A model generated the notes under the pieces. The model searched no databases and was not told the DNA's origin. It saw only the letters and a program-made list of their open reading frames with translations. Source: Domibacillus robiginosus (GTDB lineage Bacteria > Bacillota > Bacilli > Bacillales > Domibacillaceae). From it: 54,865 bases of DNA. The stretch lies in the NCBI RefSeq assembly GCF_000966195.1, contig NZ_LAHL01000024.1, positions 1 through 54,865 of the forward strand. The letters are read 5' to 3'. Position 1 is the first letter of the stretch. The number at the start of each line of letters is the position of its first letter. The position numbers were made by a program, and so were the translations under genes. Below, in pieces: positions 41,388-53,715 of the stretch.

Positions 41388-42137
41388 TCAGTTCCCCAGT
41401 GGATGACGTTTTCGGTAGACTTCGTACATCAGCAGAGCAGCCGCGACGGACGCATTAAGAGAAGTAACATGGCCGACCATTGGCAGTTGAATAAGAAAAT
41501 CGCATTTTTCTTTTACAAGACGGCTGACACCACGGCCTTCACTGCCAATTACCAGGCAAAGAGGCATTGTTCCGTCAAACCGGCGATAATCATCCGCTCC
41601 TGTTGCGTCTGTTCCAGCAATCCAAATGCCCCGCTCTTTTAATTCTTCCATGGTCCGGGCAAGGTTCGTTACACGTGCAACGGGAATGTATTCAATTGCT
41701 CCTGTAGAGGATTTAGCAGCCGTTGCAGTTAAACCAACGGATCTGCGTTTTGGAATAATAATCCCATGGGCCCCAACTGCATCGGCTGTCCGCATAATCG
41801 AGCCCAGGTTGTGTGGATCTTCTAGTTCATCGAGCAGGAGAAAAAACGGCGGCTCGCCACTTTCTTCTGCTTTGGCAAATAAGTCATCTATTTCTGCATA
41901 TTGATACGCTGCGACAGATGCGGCGACTCCTTGATGGTTATCCGGCACGACTTGTTCGATTTTCCGTTTCGGCACAATTTGTACCGGGATGCTCATCTCT
42001 TTTGCTTTGGCAATAATTTGCTGAATTGATCCTTTTTGTGCGCCTTCTTGTACCCAAAGTTTATTAATATCACGTCCGGCACGCAGTACTTCCATAACCG
42101 GATTTCTTCCTCCGATCCATTCCTGTTCCTGTGTCAT
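41388..42137 (-). CDS. rlmB: 23S rRNA 2'-O-methyltransferase RlmB (TrmH/SpoU family)
   Basis: 249 aa. An N-terminal L30e-like substrate domain ([20 protein letters not shown]) is followed by a SPOUT knot with [40 protein letters not shown] and [20 protein letters not shown]. The family methylates ribose of 23S rRNA (Gm2251 in E. coli). The start overlaps the mrnC stop (ATGA). Confidence 0.9.
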   Translation of the reverse strand: MTQEQEWIGGRNPVMEVLRAGRDINKLWVQEGAQKGSIQQIIAKAKEMSIPVQIVPKRKIEQVVPDNHQGVAASVAAYQYAEIDDLFAKAEESGEPPFFLLLDELEDPHNLGSIMRTADAVGAHGIIIPKRRSVGLTATAAKSSTGAIEYIPVARVTNLARTMEELKERGIWIAGTDATGADDYRRFDGTMPLCLVIGSEGRGVSRLVKEKCDFLIQLPMVGHVTSLNASVAAALLMYEVYRKRHPLGN

Positions 42138-42550
42138 CCGTTCGCCCCTCCGTTCTCTAAGATGTTATAAATGATCGCTTCCATTCGTTCAAGCCGGCCA
42201 GTTAAAAATAAAAAACCAATGACAGCTTCAAGAGCGGTGCTGTGATTATAGGTCAGAACATCTGTATTTTTGGGAACATGCCCTGATTTTGCATTACGGC
42301 CGCGCTTGGCGACCGTTTCTTCTTCTTCGGTTAAAAATTGCTCTTCAAACAAACGGTGAAGCTGGGCAGCTTGTGCTTTAGCAGAGACGAATTTTGTCGA
42401 AGCGCGGTGTAAGTCATTCGGTTTAACCCGTCCCGACTCGAGCAAAAATTTGCGCACATACACCTCGTACACAGCGTCCCCCATGTAAGCAAGCGCCAGC
42501 CCGTTCAACTGCCTTGCATCCTTAAGTGGTTCTGCAAGTCCTTTCATCAT
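42134..42550 (-). CDS. mrnC: Mini-ribonuclease III
   Basis: 138 aa from ATG 42550, which overlaps the cysS stop as ATGA. An in-frame GTG at 42562 is possible but less likely. It has a RNase III catalytic fold ([40 protein letters not shown]) without a dsRNA-binding domain. It matures 23S rRNA termini in Bacillus. The [20 protein letters not shown] stretch is diagnostic. Confidence 0.93.
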   Translation of the reverse strand: MMKGLAEPLKDARQLNGLALAYMGDAVYEVYVRKFLLESGRVKPNDLHRASTKFVSAKAQAAQLHRLFEEQFLTEEEETVAKRGRNAKSGHVPKNTDVLTYNHSTALEAVIGFLFLTGRLERMEAIIYNILENGGANG

Positions 42551-43944
42551 CCTCGTCTCCACCGTATTCCCTGGGCAGTGTCTTCCAGAATAATATTCAT
42601 ATCTTTGAGTTGATCGCGAATGCTGTCGGCGCGGGCAAAGTCCCGGTTTTTACGCGCTTCATTTCTTTCCTGAATCAACGCTTCAATTTCCTCATCCAGT
42701 AATTCTTCCTGCTGCAGCTGAAGGCCAAGCACAAAAAACATATCTTCAAATTTCGACAAAAAGGCATCAATGACTGCTGTCGATGTATGGTCCTCGAGCA
42801 AATATACATTGGCATCTTTTGATAAATCGAACAGCACTGAAATGGCATTGGCTGTATTAAAGTCATCATCCATTTCCCGAAGGAAGCGCGCATGATGTTG
42901 ATCGACCTTTTCGATCCACTGATCATTATGCTCGGTTAAATTTGTACTGGATTCTTTCCGGTGTTTTAAATTTTGATATGCCGTTTTCAATCGATCAAGT
43001 GAAGCAGCGGAGCTATCAAGTAGCTCTTTGTTGTAGTTAACCGGGTTACGGTAATGCACGGACAGCATAAAGAAGCGGAGAACCTGTGGATCAACTTCTT
43101 TAATGATGTCATGCACAAGAACAAAGTTGCCAAGTGATTTGGACATTTTTTCGTTATCGATGTTAATGTACCCGTTATGCAGCCAGTAGCGAGCAAACGG
43201 CTTGCCTGTCAGGGCTTCAGACTGGGCAATTTCATTTTCATGGTGCGGAAATGTTAAATCCTGGCCGCCTGCATGAATATCGATCGAGTCGCCCAGATAT
43301 TTACGTGCCATTGCCGAGCATTCAATATGCCAGCCGGGGCGCCCTTCTCCCCATGGGCTGCTCCAGGAGATTTCTCCTTTTTTCGCTGCTTTCCATAAAA
43401 CAAAGTCAAGTGCGTCGTCTTTTTTCTCACCTGCGCCAATGCGGGCACCGACTTTTAATTCATCAATGGACTGGTGAGACAGCTTTCCGTATCCATCAAA
43501 TTTTCGAGTCCGGTAATATACGTCGCCCCCGGATTCATAAGCAAAGCCTTTTTTAACAAGCTCGGCAATAAAATCAACAATGAGTTCAATGTTTTCCGTA
43601 ACACGTGGATGAACGTCGGCTTTCTGGCACCCAAGTGCGTGAGTATCTTCAAAGTATGCTTCAATAAAACGCTCGGCAATGACCGGTACTTCTTCTCCGA
43701 GCTCGTTCGCTGCCCGGATCAGCTTGTCATCCACATCGGTAAAGTTTGATACGTACTTTACTTCGTATCCGCGGTATTGCAGATGGCGGCGTACTGTATC
43801 AAATACAATAGCCGGACGGGCGTTCCCGATATGAATGTAGTTGTAAACGGTCGGACCGCATACATACATCTTTACTTTCCCCTCTTCAAGCGGGACAAAT
43901 TCTTCTTTTTTGCGCGTCAGCGTATTATATAATTTAATGGACAT
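42547..43944 (-). CDS. cysS: Cysteinyl-tRNA synthetase
   Basis: 465 aa class I synthetase. [16 protein letters not shown] carries the HIGH motif and a zinc Cys (29). [10 protein letters not shown] and [20 protein letters not shown] give the remaining zinc ligands, and KMSKSLGN is the second signature. It overlaps cysE by 11 bases and is co-regulated with it by the Cys T-box upstream. Confidence 0.97.
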   Translation of the reverse strand: MSIKLYNTLTRKKEEFVPLEEGKVKMYVCGPTVYNYIHIGNARPAIVFDTVRRHLQYRGYEVKYVSNFTDVDDKLIRAANELGEEVPVIAERFIEAYFEDTHALGCQKADVHPRVTENIELIVDFIAELVKKGFAYESGGDVYYRTRKFDGYGKLSHQSIDELKVGARIGAGEKKDDALDFVLWKAAKKGEISWSSPWGEGRPGWHIECSAMARKYLGDSIDIHAGGQDLTFPHHENEIAQSEALTGKPFARYWLHNGYINIDNEKMSKSLGNFVLVHDIIKEVDPQVLRFFMLSVHYRNPVNYNKELLDSSAASLDRLKTAYQNLKHRKESSTNLTEHNDQWIEKVDQHHARFLREMDDDFNTANAISVLFDLSKDANVYLLEDHTSTAVIDAFLSKFEDMFFVLGLQLQQEELLDEEIEALIQERNEARKNRDFARADSIRDQLKDMNIILEDTAQGIRWRRG

Positions 43945-44590
43945 TCGTGTGGTCCCCTCTCTTCATTTCTTCCTTCAAGTAAGCAATTTCTGCTTCCAGG
44001 CTTTTTAAGCGGTCGGCAACCGGGTCAGGCATATTGCTGTGGTTTAAATCCTTTACAGAAGGCTGAACTTTTTTGCCATTCTGTATAACAATCCGGCCCG
44101 GAATCCCAACAACAGTTGAATTGGCCGGTACATCTTTTAACACAACCGAGCCGGCGCCAACCCGAGCGCATTCCCCAATGGTAATCGATCCGAGCACCTT
44201 CGCCCCCGTGGCAATTAATGCTCCATCAAGAACAGTGGGATGGCGCTTGCCTTTTTCTTTACCGGTTCCCCCTAGTGTTACCCCTTGATAGAGCGTAACA
44301 TTATCACCAATTTCACAGGTTTCCCCAATCACCACGCCCATGCCGTGGTCGATAAATAGCCCCCGGCCAATCCGGGCACCCGGGTGAATTTCAATCCCAG
44401 TGAAGAAGCGGCTGATTTGAGAAATAACCCGGGCAATAAAATAAAATTTCCTTTTATAAAACCCGTGTGCCAGTCGGTGCGACCAGATGGCATGCAGCCC
44501 CGAATACGTTAAAATCACTTCCAAGTAGCTTCTTGCTGCCGGGTCCTGCTCAAAAATCGTATCGATATCTTGCTTTAATACACGCAACAT
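43934..44590 (-). CDS. cysE: Serine O-acetyltransferase CysE
   Basis: 218 aa from ATG 44590 ([20 protein letters not shown]) with AAGGAGT upstream. The extension to 44626 lies over the T-box end and is rejected. An N-terminal helical domain precedes a left-handed beta-helix of hexapeptide repeats ([60 protein letters not shown]). It makes O-acetylserine, the precursor of cysteine. Confidence 0.96.
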   Translation of the reverse strand: MLRVLKQDIDTIFEQDPAARSYLEVILTYSGLHAIWSHRLAHGFYKRKFYFIARVISQISRFFTGIEIHPGARIGRGLFIDHGMGVVIGETCEIGDNVTLYQGVTLGGTGKEKGKRHPTVLDGALIATGAKVLGSITIGECARVGAGSVVLKDVPANSTVVGIPGRIVIQNGKKVQPSVKDLNHSNMPDPVADRLKSLEAEIAYLKEEMKRGDHTNVH

Positions 44591-44627
44591 TGCCCATCCA
44601 CTCCTTCCAAATCCTTTTTCAGACATA

Positions 44628-44880
44628 CAAAAAACGCCTCTGATCGACAGAGACGTTTTGTATACGCGGTTCCACTCTGTTTGAAAAACGGTTCTTCACC
44701 ATTCTCCCAACTCCAGATCGATAACGGGGATTTCCCGCTGCCGCTTACTTTTTGTTCAGCTGCAGGCTCCGAGGGGCACTTCTGCGGACAGAGAGGCCTG
44801 AACCGCTCGCAGCCATGGCGGTTCTCTCTGAAAGGCATCTGCCGCTTACTTTTCCTCTTCAACGCTTTACTTTATATATA
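44628..44880 (-). promoter_or_regulatory. Cysteine T-box riboswitch controlling cysE-cysS
   Basis: The minus strand shows the T-box AGAGTGGAACCGCG (44678-44665), the terminator AACGTCTCTG/CAGAGGCGTT plus TTTTTT (44657-44629), and Stem I with AGTA and the AGAGAG/CTCTCT helix. The specifier is GAAG-TGC (TGC at 44778-44776), a cysteine codon. Uncharged tRNA-Cys should favour antitermination. The 15-base AAAAGTAAGCGGCAG strand of Stem I recurs 101 bases downstream (44752-44738). The leader fills the whole gltX-cysE gap. Confidence 0.93.
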
Positions 44881-44884
44881 TTCT

Positions 44885-44912
44885 ATTATATACAGGTCCA
44901 CCGTTTAATCAA
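44885..44912 (-). promoter_or_regulatory. SigA promoter of the cysE T-box transcript
   Basis: TTGATT (44907-44912, overlapping the gltX stop codon), 16 bases, perfect TATAAT (44885-44890), minus strand. Confidence 0.72.
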
Positions 44913-46365
44913 GAACAGCGTGCAAACGTGCCATTACTTTTTCGCGGCCAAGCAGCTCAATCGCTTTCGGAAGATCCGGTCCGTGCGTCTGGCCAGTTAC
45001 AGCTGCACGAATTGGCATAAACAGCTTTTTCCCTTTGTGGCCCGTTTCTTTCTGTACTTCCTTCATCGCTTTTTTTACGCCATCTGCCTGGAATGGCTCC
45101 AGTGCACCTGCTTTTTCTGCGAAAGCACGAAGTACTTCAGGAACTTGCTCTTCTGAAAGAACTTCTTTCGCTTCTTCTTCATAAGAAGCCTCTTCTTTAA
45201 AGAACAGATTCGACAATTCGACAATTTCTGCTCCGTAGCTCATTTTTTCCTGATAAAGCGCAATTAGGTTTGTGACCCATTCTTCTTTGTCAGCGGAAAG
45301 CGTTTCTTCAATCAAGCCTGCTTTCACAAGGTGAGGGCGGGCAAGTTTAACGACGCGCTCAACTGGCTGGTCTTTCATGTACTGGTTGTTCATCCATAGA
45401 AGCTTTTGTTTATCGAAAAATGCCGGTGACTTGGACAAACGCTCCGCATCAAATTGTTCGATAAACTGCTCTTTTGTATAAATTTCTTCTTCTTCTTTCG
45501 GCGACCAGCCAAGAAGCGTAATAAAGTTCAACAGTGCTTCCGGCAAATAGCCAAGCTCTTTGTACTGCTCGATAAATTGAATGATGGATTCATCACGTTT
45601 ACTTAATTTCTTTCGGCTTTCGTTAACAATCAAGGTCATATGACCAAATACCGGCGGTTCAAAACCAAGCGCTTTATACACAAGCAGCTGCTTCGGCGTA
45701 TTCGAGATATGGTCATCTCCGCGAAGAACATGTGTCATTTTCATTAAATAATCGTCCACCGCTACAGCAAAGTTATAAGTCGGTGTTCCATCCTGCTTTA
45801 CAATGACAAAGTCCCCGCCAATGCCATCTGAATCAAAAGATACCTCGCCTTTAACCATATCATCGAATGTGATCGTTTCACCAGACGGAACAAGAAAACG
45901 AATACTTGGACGGCGGCCCTCTGCTTCCAAAGCAGCCCGCTCCTCATCCGTCAGATGACGGCATTTTCCGGAGTACCCGGCAATTTCATTGCGTTCCTGC
46001 TGTGCTGTACGCTCTGCTTCAAGCTCTTCGGCAGTACAGTAGCATTTGTATGCTTTTCCTTCTTCCAAAAGCCGCTTATAGTATTCTTTGTATAAATGGT
46101 TACGCTCTGATTGGCGATAAGGTCCGTATTCTCCACCAACATCCGGCCCCTCGTCCCAATCGACGCCAAGCCATTTTAAATAATTAAGCTGGCTTTGCTC
46201 GCCGCCTTCGATATTCCGTTTTTGATCTGTGTCCTCAATCCGGATAATAAATGATCCACCAAGATTGCGGGCATATAAATAGTTAAAAAGCGCTGTGCGC
46301 GCATTCCCGATATGTAAATGGCCAGTTGGGCTCGGCGCGTAGCGAACACGTACATTGTTTGTCAT
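44905..46365 (-). CDS. gltX: Glutamyl-tRNA synthetase
   Basis: 486 aa class I synthetase. [20 protein letters not shown] contains the HIGH motif and KLSKRDESI the KMSKS-type motif. The C-terminal alpha-helical cage binds the anticodon. In Bacilli the enzyme is usually non-discriminating and also charges tRNA-Gln for GatCAB; that is inferred. It lies between ispF and the T-box. Confidence 0.96.
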   Translation of the reverse strand: MTNNVRVRYAPSPTGHLHIGNARTALFNYLYARNLGGSFIIRIEDTDQKRNIEGGEQSQLNYLKWLGVDWDEGPDVGGEYGPYRQSERNHLYKEYYKRLLEEGKAYKCYCTAEELEAERTAQQERNEIAGYSGKCRHLTDEERAALEAEGRRPSIRFLVPSGETITFDDMVKGEVSFDSDGIGGDFVIVKQDGTPTYNFAVAVDDYLMKMTHVLRGDDHISNTPKQLLVYKALGFEPPVFGHMTLIVNESRKKLSKRDESIIQFIEQYKELGYLPEALLNFITLLGWSPKEEEEIYTKEQFIEQFDAERLSKSPAFFDKQKLLWMNNQYMKDQPVERVVKLARPHLVKAGLIEETLSADKEEWVTNLIALYQEKMSYGAEIVELSNLFFKEEASYEEEAKEVLSEEQVPEVLRAFAEKAGALEPFQADGVKKAMKEVQKETGHKGKKLFMPIRAAVTGQTHGPDLPKAIELLGREKVMARLHAVLD

Positions 46366-46387
46366 TGCTTTTTCCTCCGATGCTGTT

Positions 46388-46870
46388 TTACCTTTGTTTT
46401 TTTACCAATAGAACGGCTGCCTGCGATGCGATGCCTTCGCCTCTTCCCGGGAATCCGAGTTTTTCGGTCGTGGTGGCTTTCACATTTACCTGATCCGTAT
46501 TTGCTTGAAGCAGTTCGGCAATGCGCTCCTGCATTGCGCCGATGTAAGGCGCCATTTTTGGCTTTTGGGCAATAATCGTACAGTCGATATTCCCCAATTC
46601 ATAGCCTTTATTATCTACAAGCTGCCAAACGTGCTCCAGCAGCCTGGCAGAATCTGCATCTTTAAATGCCGCATCCGTATCTGGAAAATGACGGCCAATA
46701 TCTCCTTCACCAATTGCTCCCAGACACGCATCCGCTACCGTGTGCAAAAGCACATCCGCGTCTGAATGGCCGAGCAGTCCTTTATCATGTGGAATGGTGA
46801 TGCCGCCAATAATGAGCGGCCGTCCTTCTACAAGTTGATGTACATCAAACCCTTGTCCGATTCGAAACAT
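46388..46870 (-). CDS. ispF: 2-C-methyl-D-erythritol 2,4-cyclodiphosphate synthase
   Basis: 160 aa. [20 protein letters not shown] gives Asp and His metal ligands, and [20 protein letters not shown] the third site. It catalyses the cyclisation step of the MEP isoprenoid pathway and is five bases downstream of ispD, which acts two steps earlier. Confidence 0.97.
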   Translation of the reverse strand: MFRIGQGFDVHQLVEGRPLIIGGITIPHDKGLLGHSDADVLLHTVADACLGAIGEGDIGRHFPDTDAAFKDADSARLLEHVWQLVDNKGYELGNIDCTIIAQKPKMAPYIGAMQERIAELLQANTDQVNVKATTTEKLGFPGRGEGIASQAAVLLVKKQR

Positions 46871-46875
46871 GTTGT

Positions 46876-47571
46876 TTACACCTTGCTTTCATCTCTTTTT
46901 GCGATAATGGCCCGGGCAAAATACAAATCTTCCGGTGTGGTTAATTTAATATTGTCATAATCACTTTCGACAATACAAACTGGGTATCCCGTCCGTTCTA
47001 CCAGTGAAGATTCATCCGTTCCCAGGAAATCTTCTTCTTCCGCCCTTTTCTGCGCGGCAAGGAGAACGGCTTTTTGAAAAGCCTGAGGCGTTTGTACAGA
47101 CCAAAGACTTGACCGTTCCACCGTTTCGGACACAATACCGCTTTGCGCTTTTTTTATTGTATCTTTTACCGGAACAGCTGCAATGGCAGCCCCGGTTGCC
47201 TGAGCACTCTCCACAAGCGCAGCTACCGTTTCTCTTGTTATAAACGGCCTTGCGCCATCATGAACGAGGACAATGTCTGATTCCGGCGGAAGTGCTTTTA
47301 AACCGCTGTAAACACTGTGCTGTCGTTCTTTGCCGCCATCTGCGAATGCGCACACCTTTGTAATCCGGTGTATCGCTAAAAGCTGCTCAAACTCCTTCCT
47401 CTCATCCGGATGAACGGACAACACAATGCCCCTGCATGAAGCATCCTCCTCAAATACAGTGAGCGTATGAATAATAAGTGGCAGACCCTCGAGCTCAAGC
47501 AGCACTTTGTTCATACCTGCTTTCATGCGCTTTCCTTTTCCGGCAGCCGGAATCACGACATAATAGTCCAT
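46876..47571 (-). CDS. ispD: 2-C-methyl-D-erythritol 4-phosphate cytidylyltransferase
   Basis: 231 aa. [20 protein letters not shown] is the CTP-binding loop, and [20 protein letters not shown] and [11 protein letters not shown] are conserved. It transfers CMP to MEP. The order yacL-ispD-ispF is standard. Confidence 0.97.
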   Translation of the reverse strand: MDYYVVIPAAGKGKRMKAGMNKVLLELEGLPLIIHTLTVFEEDASCRGIVLSVHPDERKEFEQLLAIHRITKVCAFADGGKERQHSVYSGLKALPPESDIVLVHDGARPFITRETVAALVESAQATGAAIAAVPVKDTIKKAQSGIVSETVERSSLWSVQTPQAFQKAVLLAAQKRAEEEDFLGTDESSLVERTGYPVCIVESDYDNIKLTTPEDLYFARAIIAKRDESKV

Positions 47572-47594
47572 TCGTTTAAACCTTTCCTTTCTTC

Positions 47595-48677
47595 TTATGC
47601 ATGCTTCGGTTTTGCGAAAATCATCCGTCCGGCAGATGTCTGCAGGACACTTGTAACGATCACGTCAATTTGCTTGCCGATAAAATCGCGGCCGTCCTCT
47701 ACGACAATCATTGTTCCATCATCAAGGTAGGCAACGCCCTGGCGCTGTTCTTTTCCATCCTTAATTACCAATACATGCATGACTTCCCCTGGAATCACTA
47801 CTGGCTTTACAGCATTGGCAAGATCGTTGATATTGAGTACCTGCACCTTTTGAAATTCACATACTTTATTTAAGTTAAAATCATTCGTGACGACGATCCC
47901 ACCTGTTTCTTTCGCCAGCTTTACAAGCTTTGAATCTACCTCCTGTACATCCTCATAATCCTTTTCTGTCATTTCAACATCAATGGGGACATCTTTTTGC
48001 AGGCGGTTTAAAATATCAAGACCACGGCGTCCTTTTGTTCTCTTTAGTGTATCAGAAGAATCAGCAATATGCTGTAATTCTTCAAGAACAAATTGTGGAA
48101 TTACAATAGTTCCATCTAAAAAACCTGTTTCACAAATATCGGCTATTCGTCCATCAATAATGACGCTTGTATCCAATATTTTCAGTGACTTTGCCGGCAG
48201 TGCAGGTGTGGTTTCTTCTGCCTGGACTTCTTTTCGTTTTGAAGATTTGTTTGAAGAAAAAAGAGAAGCCAGTTCGTCCCGGCGCTTAAAGCCAAACTGA
48301 AAGCCAAGGTAGCCGAGGCCAATCGTCAGCAAAATGGGTACTACCGTATTGACAATCGGCAGCTCCAGCTGAGCAAGCGGGATACCGACCAATATAGCCA
48401 CAAGAAGGCCGGCTAACAAACCAAGGCCGCCTGTTACTATATCTTTCAGCGGAGCATTGACAATTCGATCTTCAATCCATTTAATAAACTCCACAATGTA
48501 GTCTACTGCCCAAAAGGTAAGCAAATAGAAAAGGAGTGCTCCTAAAAGCGCTGTTACATAGGGGTTATTAATAAATGGATGAGCAAGATGAAAGTAAAGG
48601 AATAAGTCCGGGATAAGAAATACGCCAAGCGTACCGCCTAAAATAATGAACCCACCCTGTACAAGACGCTTTAACAT
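47595..48677 (-). CDS. yacL: Membrane-anchored PIN-TRAM domain protein YacL
   Basis: 360 aa. Four hydrophobic segments fill residues 1 to about 130 (e.g. [20 protein letters not shown]). A PIN nuclease domain follows ([20 protein letters not shown] with the first acidic residues, then [16 protein letters not shown]). The protein ends in a TRAM-like domain ([20 protein letters not shown]). The family is widespread in Firmicutes; its substrate is not known to me. It follows radA directly, with no disA between them. Confidence 0.88.
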   Translation of the reverse strand: MLKRLVQGGFIILGGTLGVFLIPDLFLYFHLAHPFINNPYVTALLGALLFYLLTFWAVDYIVEFIKWIEDRIVNAPLKDIVTGGLGLLAGLLVAILVGIPLAQLELPIVNTVVPILLTIGLGYLGFQFGFKRRDELASLFSSNKSSKRKEVQAEETTPALPAKSLKILDTSVIIDGRIADICETGFLDGTIVIPQFVLEELQHIADSSDTLKRTKGRRGLDILNRLQKDVPIDVEMTEKDYEDVQEVDSKLVKLAKETGGIVVTNDFNLNKVCEFQKVQVLNINDLANAVKPVVIPGEVMHVLVIKDGKEQRQGVAYLDDGTMIVVEDGRDFIGKQIDVIVTSVLQTSAGRMIFAKPKHA

Positions 48678-48768
48678 GTTTTGTTTTCACCTCCTTATTC
48701 TTTCTATTATAAACGCGTTTCGAGCCCCGCGCTAATAATACGAGACTCGAATACGCTTCATTTTGGTT

Positions 48769-50142
48769 TTACTTACCAAATACCGTTTTTAATGCTTCGT
48801 TTACGGTAGAAACCCCAATAATTTGGACTCCTGCGGGCGCTGTCCAGCCGCCAATATTGTTAGCTGGAACAATAATACGAGTAAATCCAAGCTTTGCCGC
48901 CTCGTTTACACGCTGCTCAATTCGTGACACCCGGCGCACTTCACCAGTCAGCCCTACTTCACCGATCAAGCAGTCAGAAGCACCTGTTGGCTCGTCGCGA
49001 AAGCTGGAGGCAATGCTTACTGCTACCGCCAAGTCAATCGCCGGTTCATCAAGCTTTACGCCGCCTGCTACCTTCAAGTAAGCATCTTGATTTTGCAAAA
49101 GCAGACCGACACGCTTTTCCAGCACAGCCATAATAAGCGTCACACGATTATGATCAATGCCTGTTGCCATCCGCCGTGGATTTCCAAAGACCGTTGGTGA
49201 CACAAGTGCCTGTATTTCTACCAATACCGGCCGCGTCCCCTCCATTGAAGCTACGACAGTGGAACCAGATGTTCCTTTTGTCCGCTCTTCTAAAAAAATC
49301 TCAGATGGATTTGCTACTTCTTCAAGGCCCGCTTCCTTCATTTCAAAGATGCCCATTTCATTCGTTGAGCCGAATCGATTTTTCACAGCCCTTAAAATCC
49401 GATACGTATGGTGCCGCTCTCCTTCAAAGTAAAGCACAGTGTCTACCATGTGTTCCAGCAAACGAGGACCTGCAATAGCCCCTTCTTTTGTTACATGGCC
49501 CACGATAAAAATAGCAATATTGTTTACTTTAGCAATACGCATAAGTTCAGCTGTACACTCACGCACCTGGGATACACTTCCTGGTGCTGAGGTTACTTCC
49601 GGATGGTGAACCGTTTGAATCGAATCTATAATTACAAACTGCGGCTTCATGCTTTCAATTGCTGAATGAATAAGCTGCAAATTGGTTTCAGCATAAATAT
49701 ATAAGCTTGTTTCGTTAATGCCCATTCGAGAAGCCCGCATTTTTGTTTGTTTTACTGATTCCTCACCCGATATATAAAGTACATTGCTTCCTTTTGACGA
49801 AAGCTGTGAAGAAACCTGTAAAAGAAGCGTAGATTTTCCAATACCCGGATCGCCGCCTATTAAAACGAGTGAACCAGGAACAACGCCGCCGCCTAACACT
49901 CGATTTAATTCTTTTAAATCAGTTTCTACTCTCGGCTCCTGAGAGGTTTCTACATCAATCAGCCTGGATGGTTTTGCCATGACCGTGTCTGAATGGGCAA
50001 AGGTCGTTCTCTTTGGCTTTCCAGTGATTTCTGTTTCTTCAACCATTTGATTCCACTGACCACAGCCCGGGCATTTCCCCATCCATTTTGGTGATTCGTA
50101 CCCACATGCTCCACAAACGAACTTTGTTTTTACTTTAGCCAT
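48769..50142 (-). CDS. radA: DNA repair ATPase RadA
   Basis: 457 aa. A zinc finger with Cys 10, 13, 24 and 27 precedes the RecA-like core with Walker A GDPGIGKS at 95-102 and the RadA-specific [10 protein letters not shown]. The C-terminal Lon-like domain has [16 protein letters not shown]. RadA is a hexameric helicase that promotes branch migration in recombination. The usual partner gene disA, normally next downstream, is missing. Confidence 0.96.
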   Translation of the reverse strand: MAKVKTKFVCGACGYESPKWMGKCPGCGQWNQMVEETEITGKPKRTTFAHSDTVMAKPSRLIDVETSQEPRVETDLKELNRVLGGGVVPGSLVLIGGDPGIGKSTLLLQVSSQLSSKGSNVLYISGEESVKQTKMRASRMGINETSLYIYAETNLQLIHSAIESMKPQFVIIDSIQTVHHPEVTSAPGSVSQVRECTAELMRIAKVNNIAIFIVGHVTKEGAIAGPRLLEHMVDTVLYFEGERHHTYRILRAVKNRFGSTNEMGIFEMKEAGLEEVANPSEIFLEERTKGTSGSTVVASMEGTRPVLVEIQALVSPTVFGNPRRMATGIDHNRVTLIMAVLEKRVGLLLQNQDAYLKVAGGVKLDEPAIDLAVAVSIASSFRDEPTGASDCLIGEVGLTGEVRRVSRIEQRVNEAAKLGFTRIIVPANNIGGWTAPAGVQIIGVSTVNEALKTVFGK

Positions 50143-50161
50143 TTTCCTTCTCCTTTTTCAT

Positions 50162-50193
50162 AAAAAACAGCGGGTCCATGGCAGACCCGCTGT
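50162..50193 (-). terminator. Terminator between clpC and radA
   Basis: Minus strand: ACAGCGGGTC pairs across a seven-base loop with GACCCGCTGT, then TTTTTATG. It probably lowers radA transcription relative to the CtsR-controlled operon. Confidence 0.87.
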
Positions 50194-50202
50194 ACTCTTT
50201 TG

Positions 50203-52641
50203 TTACGAAGCTGAACCTGCCGCTGTGCGGACGACAAAATCACCTTTTTCATCTACATCCACCACAACGTGCTGTCCAGTTAACACGTTACCTTTAAGCA
50301 GCTCTTCTGACAAGCGATCCTCTACTTGCTTTTGAAGTGCCCGGCGAAGCGGACGCGCCCCATATTCCGGATCATATCCTTCATCTGCAATTTTCTCTTT
50401 CGCTTTATCAGACAGCTCGACATTGATGTCCTGCTCTTTTAAACGTGCTGTCAGCTGATCCGTCATAAGAGTAACAATTTCTTTCAAATGTTTCTTTTCA
50501 AGAGCATGGAAGACGATAATTTCATCGATACGGTTTAAGAATTCAGGACGGAATGCACGTTTTAGCTCATCCATCACTTTTCCTTTCATATCTTTATGGT
50601 CCTGCGACGCATCTTGAATATTGAAACCGACGTATTTATTTTTTTGCAATGACTGTGCCCCAACGTTAGATGTCATAATGAGGACAGTATTGCGGAAATC
50701 CACCGTACGGCCTTTTGAATCCGTTAAGCGTCCATCTTCAAGAACTTGAAGCAAGATATTGAATACGTCCGGGTGCGCTTTTTCAATTTCATCCAATAGA
50801 ACAACGGAGTATGGCTTGCGGCGAATTTTCTCCGTCAGCTGACCGCCTTCTTCATAACCTACATAGCCTGGAGGCGAACCAACGAGACGAGAGGTTGAAT
50901 GCTTCTCCATGTACTCGGACATATCAATACGAATCATCGCATCCTCATCACCGAACATAGATTCAGCCAATGCTTTAGCCAGTTCTGTTTTCCCGACGCC
51001 TGTTGGGCCGAGGAAAATAAACGAGCCGATTGGGCGTTTTGGATCTTTTAGTCCTGCACGTGCCCGGCGAACCGCTTTGGAAATAGACGTTACTGCTTCT
51101 TCCTGGCCGATCAAGCGGGAATGCAAAATTTCTTCCAGATTTAGCAAGCGGTCTGTTTCAGTCTGTGCCAATTTAGAAACCGGGATTCCAGTCCAGCTTG
51201 ACACAACCATCGCAATGTCTTCCATTGTCACTTCACTGTTTTCTGTACCCTGCTTTTCTTTCCAGCTGTTTTTTGTCTGCTCCAGCTCTTCACGAAGCTT
51301 TTGTTCAGAATCACGTAGAGAGGCTGCTTTTTCAAACTCCTGGCTTTGTACGGCAGAATCTTTTTCATGCTTCAGTGCTTCAAGCTTCACTTCAAGCTCT
51401 TTTAAGTTTGGCGGTGTTGTAAAAGAGCGAAGTCGAACCTTTGAGCCAGCTTCATCGATTAAATCAATTGCTTTGTCCGGCAGGAACCGGTCAGAAATAT
51501 AGCGATCAGACATTTTTACAGCTGCTTCAATCGCCTCATCTAAAATGGCTACACGGTGATGAGCTTCATACCGGTCACGCAGTCCTTTTAAAATTTGAAT
51601 GGACTCATCAAGTGTTGGTTCGTCAACTTGAATCGGCTGGAATCGACGTTCTAGCGCTGCATCTTTTTCAATGTATTTGCGATACTCATCAAGCGTGGTA
51701 GCACCAATACATTGTAGTTCGCCCCTTGCAAGGGACGGTTTTAAGATGTTGGAAGCATCAATGGCACCTTCTGCGCCTCCTGCACCGATCAATGTATGCA
51801 GTTCGTCAATAAATAAAATAATATTACCTGCCTGACGAATTTCATCCATTACTTTTTTCAGGCGGTCTTCAAATTCACCACGGTATTTTGTTCCAGCCAC
51901 TACCGTTCCCATATCAAGTGTCATCACACGCTTGTTGCGAAGGGTTTCTGGCACCTCATTATTAATGATTTGCTGAGCAAGACCTTCAGCAATAGCTGTC
52001 TTACCTACACCTGGTTCCCCAATTAAAACCGGATTGTTTTTCGTACGTCGGCTGAGCACCTCAATGACACGCTGAATTTCTTTACTGCGGCCGATAACTG
52101 GGTCTAAGCTTCCTTCCCGAGCAATCACCGTCAAGTCACGCGCCAGGCCATCAAGCGTTGGCGTACTAACATTTGACGCCTGGCCGCCCTGGCCACCGCC
52201 TGATTCACTACTGCCAAGCAGCTGTAATACTTGCTGGCGCGCTTTGTTTAAGCTGACACCAAGATTTCCAAGTACGCGTGCCGCTACTCCTTCTCCTTCA
52301 CGGATCAATCCAAGTAAAATGTGCTCTGTCCCTACATAAGAATGACCAAGCTTACGAGCCTCATCCATGGAGAGCTCAATCACTTTTTTTGCTCGTGGTG
52401 TATAATGAACAGTTTTAGAAGCACCGTCACCTTTTCCAATTAGCTCTTCTACTTCTTCTTGAATCTTCTCCGCGCTAAGACCGAGACCGTACAGCGCTTT
52501 AGCCGCAATTCCTTCGCCTTCACGAACAAGTCCGAGTAGAATGTGTTCTGTTCCAATATTATTGTGACCCAGGCGAATCGCTTCTTCCTGTGCTAACGCT
52601 AATACCTTTTGTGCTCTTTCTGTAAAACGTCCAAACATCAT
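50203..52641 (-). CDS. clpC: Clp protease ATPase subunit ClpC
   Basis: 812 aa from ATG 52641 ([20 protein letters not shown]), eight bases after AGGGGG. Two Clp-N repeats ([19 protein letters not shown] and [19 protein letters not shown]) precede AAA1 with GEPGVGKT. The middle coiled-coil/UVR-like region ([20 protein letters not shown]) leads to AAA2 with [14 protein letters not shown] supplies the ClpP-binding loop. With McsB it degrades arginine-phosphorylated proteins. Confidence 0.98.
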   Translation of the reverse strand: MMFGRFTERAQKVLALAQEEAIRLGHNNIGTEHILLGLVREGEGIAAKALYGLGLSAEKIQEEVEELIGKGDGASKTVHYTPRAKKVIELSMDEARKLGHSYVGTEHILLGLIREGEGVAARVLGNLGVSLNKARQQVLQLLGSSESGGGQGGQASNVSTPTLDGLARDLTVIAREGSLDPVIGRSKEIQRVIEVLSRRTKNNPVLIGEPGVGKTAIAEGLAQQIINNEVPETLRNKRVMTLDMGTVVAGTKYRGEFEDRLKKVMDEIRQAGNIILFIDELHTLIGAGGAEGAIDASNILKPSLARGELQCIGATTLDEYRKYIEKDAALERRFQPIQVDEPTLDESIQILKGLRDRYEAHHRVAILDEAIEAAVKMSDRYISDRFLPDKAIDLIDEAGSKVRLRSFTTPPNLKELEVKLEALKHEKDSAVQSQEFEKAASLRDSEQKLREELEQTKNSWKEKQGTENSEVTMEDIAMVVSSWTGIPVSKLAQTETDRLLNLEEILHSRLIGQEEAVTSISKAVRRARAGLKDPKRPIGSFIFLGPTGVGKTELAKALAESMFGDEDAMIRIDMSEYMEKHSTSRLVGSPPGYVGYEEGGQLTEKIRRKPYSVVLLDEIEKAHPDVFNILLQVLEDGRLTDSKGRTVDFRNTVLIMTSNVGAQSLQKNKYVGFNIQDASQDHKDMKGKVMDELKRAFRPEFLNRIDEIIVFHALEKKHLKEIVTLMTDQLTARLKEQDINVELSDKAKEKIADEGYDPEYGARPLRRALQKQVEDRLSEELLKGNVLTGQHVVVDVDEKGDFVVRTAAGSAS

Positions 52642-52659
52642 ATCCATTTCCCCCTTATC

Positions 52660-53715
52660 TTAATTCGTTTCCTCTAGTTCAAGCCGTTCTCGAATCAATG
52701 CGGCTCGGCGAATATCCCGTTCTTCCGCTCGAAGCGGTCCTCCGGCGTATTGCTGCAAAAAGCCTGGCTGCGTTAAAATCATCAGCTCATTTAAGATGCT
52801 TTTTGGTATATGAGTGATATACCCTAAATCGATCCCTAATCTAACATCTGACAAACATTGAAATGCTTCATTTGTTTCAATGACACGACTGTTTGATAAA
52901 ACGCCGTACGAACGAAAGATCCGATCTTCAAGCTGAATAGGCGACGTTTGCATTAAAGCATCGCGTGCTGACTGCTCACGAGACATCAATTCATGTACAA
53001 CACTGTCTAAGTCGTTAATGATGTCTTCCTCTGATTTTCCAAGTGTCAGCTGATTTGAAATTTGAAAGATGTTACCTAAAGCTTCGCTGCCTTCCCCGTA
53101 AATTCCTCTAACAACAAGTCCTAACTGGCTAATAGCTGGAATAATACGACTCATTTGCCGGGTTAACACCAGGCCAGGGAGGTGAATCATAACAGACGCC
53201 CGAAGTCCTGTTCCTACATTGGTCGGGCAAGCAGTTAAATAACCCATCTTTTCATCAAAAGCATATTGCACACGGCTTTCAATGACATCATCAATCTGAT
53301 TGGCTCTTTCAAGTGTTTCATGCAGCTGTAATCCTGAAGATAAACACTGTATACGGAGGTGATCTTCTTCATTCACCATAATACTTACGTCCTCTTGTTC
53401 AGAAATAAGTACTGCACCGTATAAAGATGTTTCAGCTAAGTAAGGGCTGATTAAATGTTTTTCTACCAGTACTCTTTTTTGCAGAGGCGAGATATCCTCC
53501 ATTTTTAACAGTTCAAGTGATAATGGTTCAGAAGCCGCTTCATTTATCTGGTCTACAACTTCTTTTGCTTTTTCCGCCGACAATATTGATGGAAACAAGA
53601 CATCCTCTAAATTACGTGCTAATCTTATACGTGTACTAAGGACCACATCAGAATCAGGCCCTGTTCCACTCATCCATGCAGTGGTTTGCTGGTTGATGAA
53701 TCGTTCCAGAGACAT
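52660..53715 (-). CDS. mcsB: Protein-arginine kinase McsB
   Basis: 351 aa phosphagen-kinase fold. [20 protein letters not shown] binds nucleotide, and the catalytic Cys 163 lies in [20 protein letters not shown]. McsB phosphorylates arginines on CtsR and misfolded proteins and delivers them to ClpC-ClpP. The start ATG shares one base with the mcsA stop codon. Confidence 0.96.
   Translation of the reverse strand: MSLERFINQQTTAWMSGTGPDSDVVLSTRIRLARNLEDVLFPSILSAEKAKEVVDQINEAASEPLSLELLKMEDISPLQKRVLVEKHLISPYLAETSLYGAVLISEQEDVSIMVNEEDHLRIQCLSSGLQLHETLERANQIDDVIESRVQYAFDEKMGYLTACPTNVGTGLRASVMIHLPGLVLTRQMSRIIPAISQLGLVVRGIYGEGSEALGNIFQISNQLTLGKSEEDIINDLDSVVHELMSREQSARDALMQTSPIQLEDRIFRSYGVLSNSRVIETNEAFQCLSDVRLGIDLGYITHIPKSILNELMILTQPGFLQQYAGGPLRAEERDIRRAALIRERLELEETN

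Noticed and set aside
44591-44904. A small hypothetical gene in the gltX-cysE gap
   Set aside because: The open frames there overlay the T-box, terminator and Stem I pairing, which explain the sequence.
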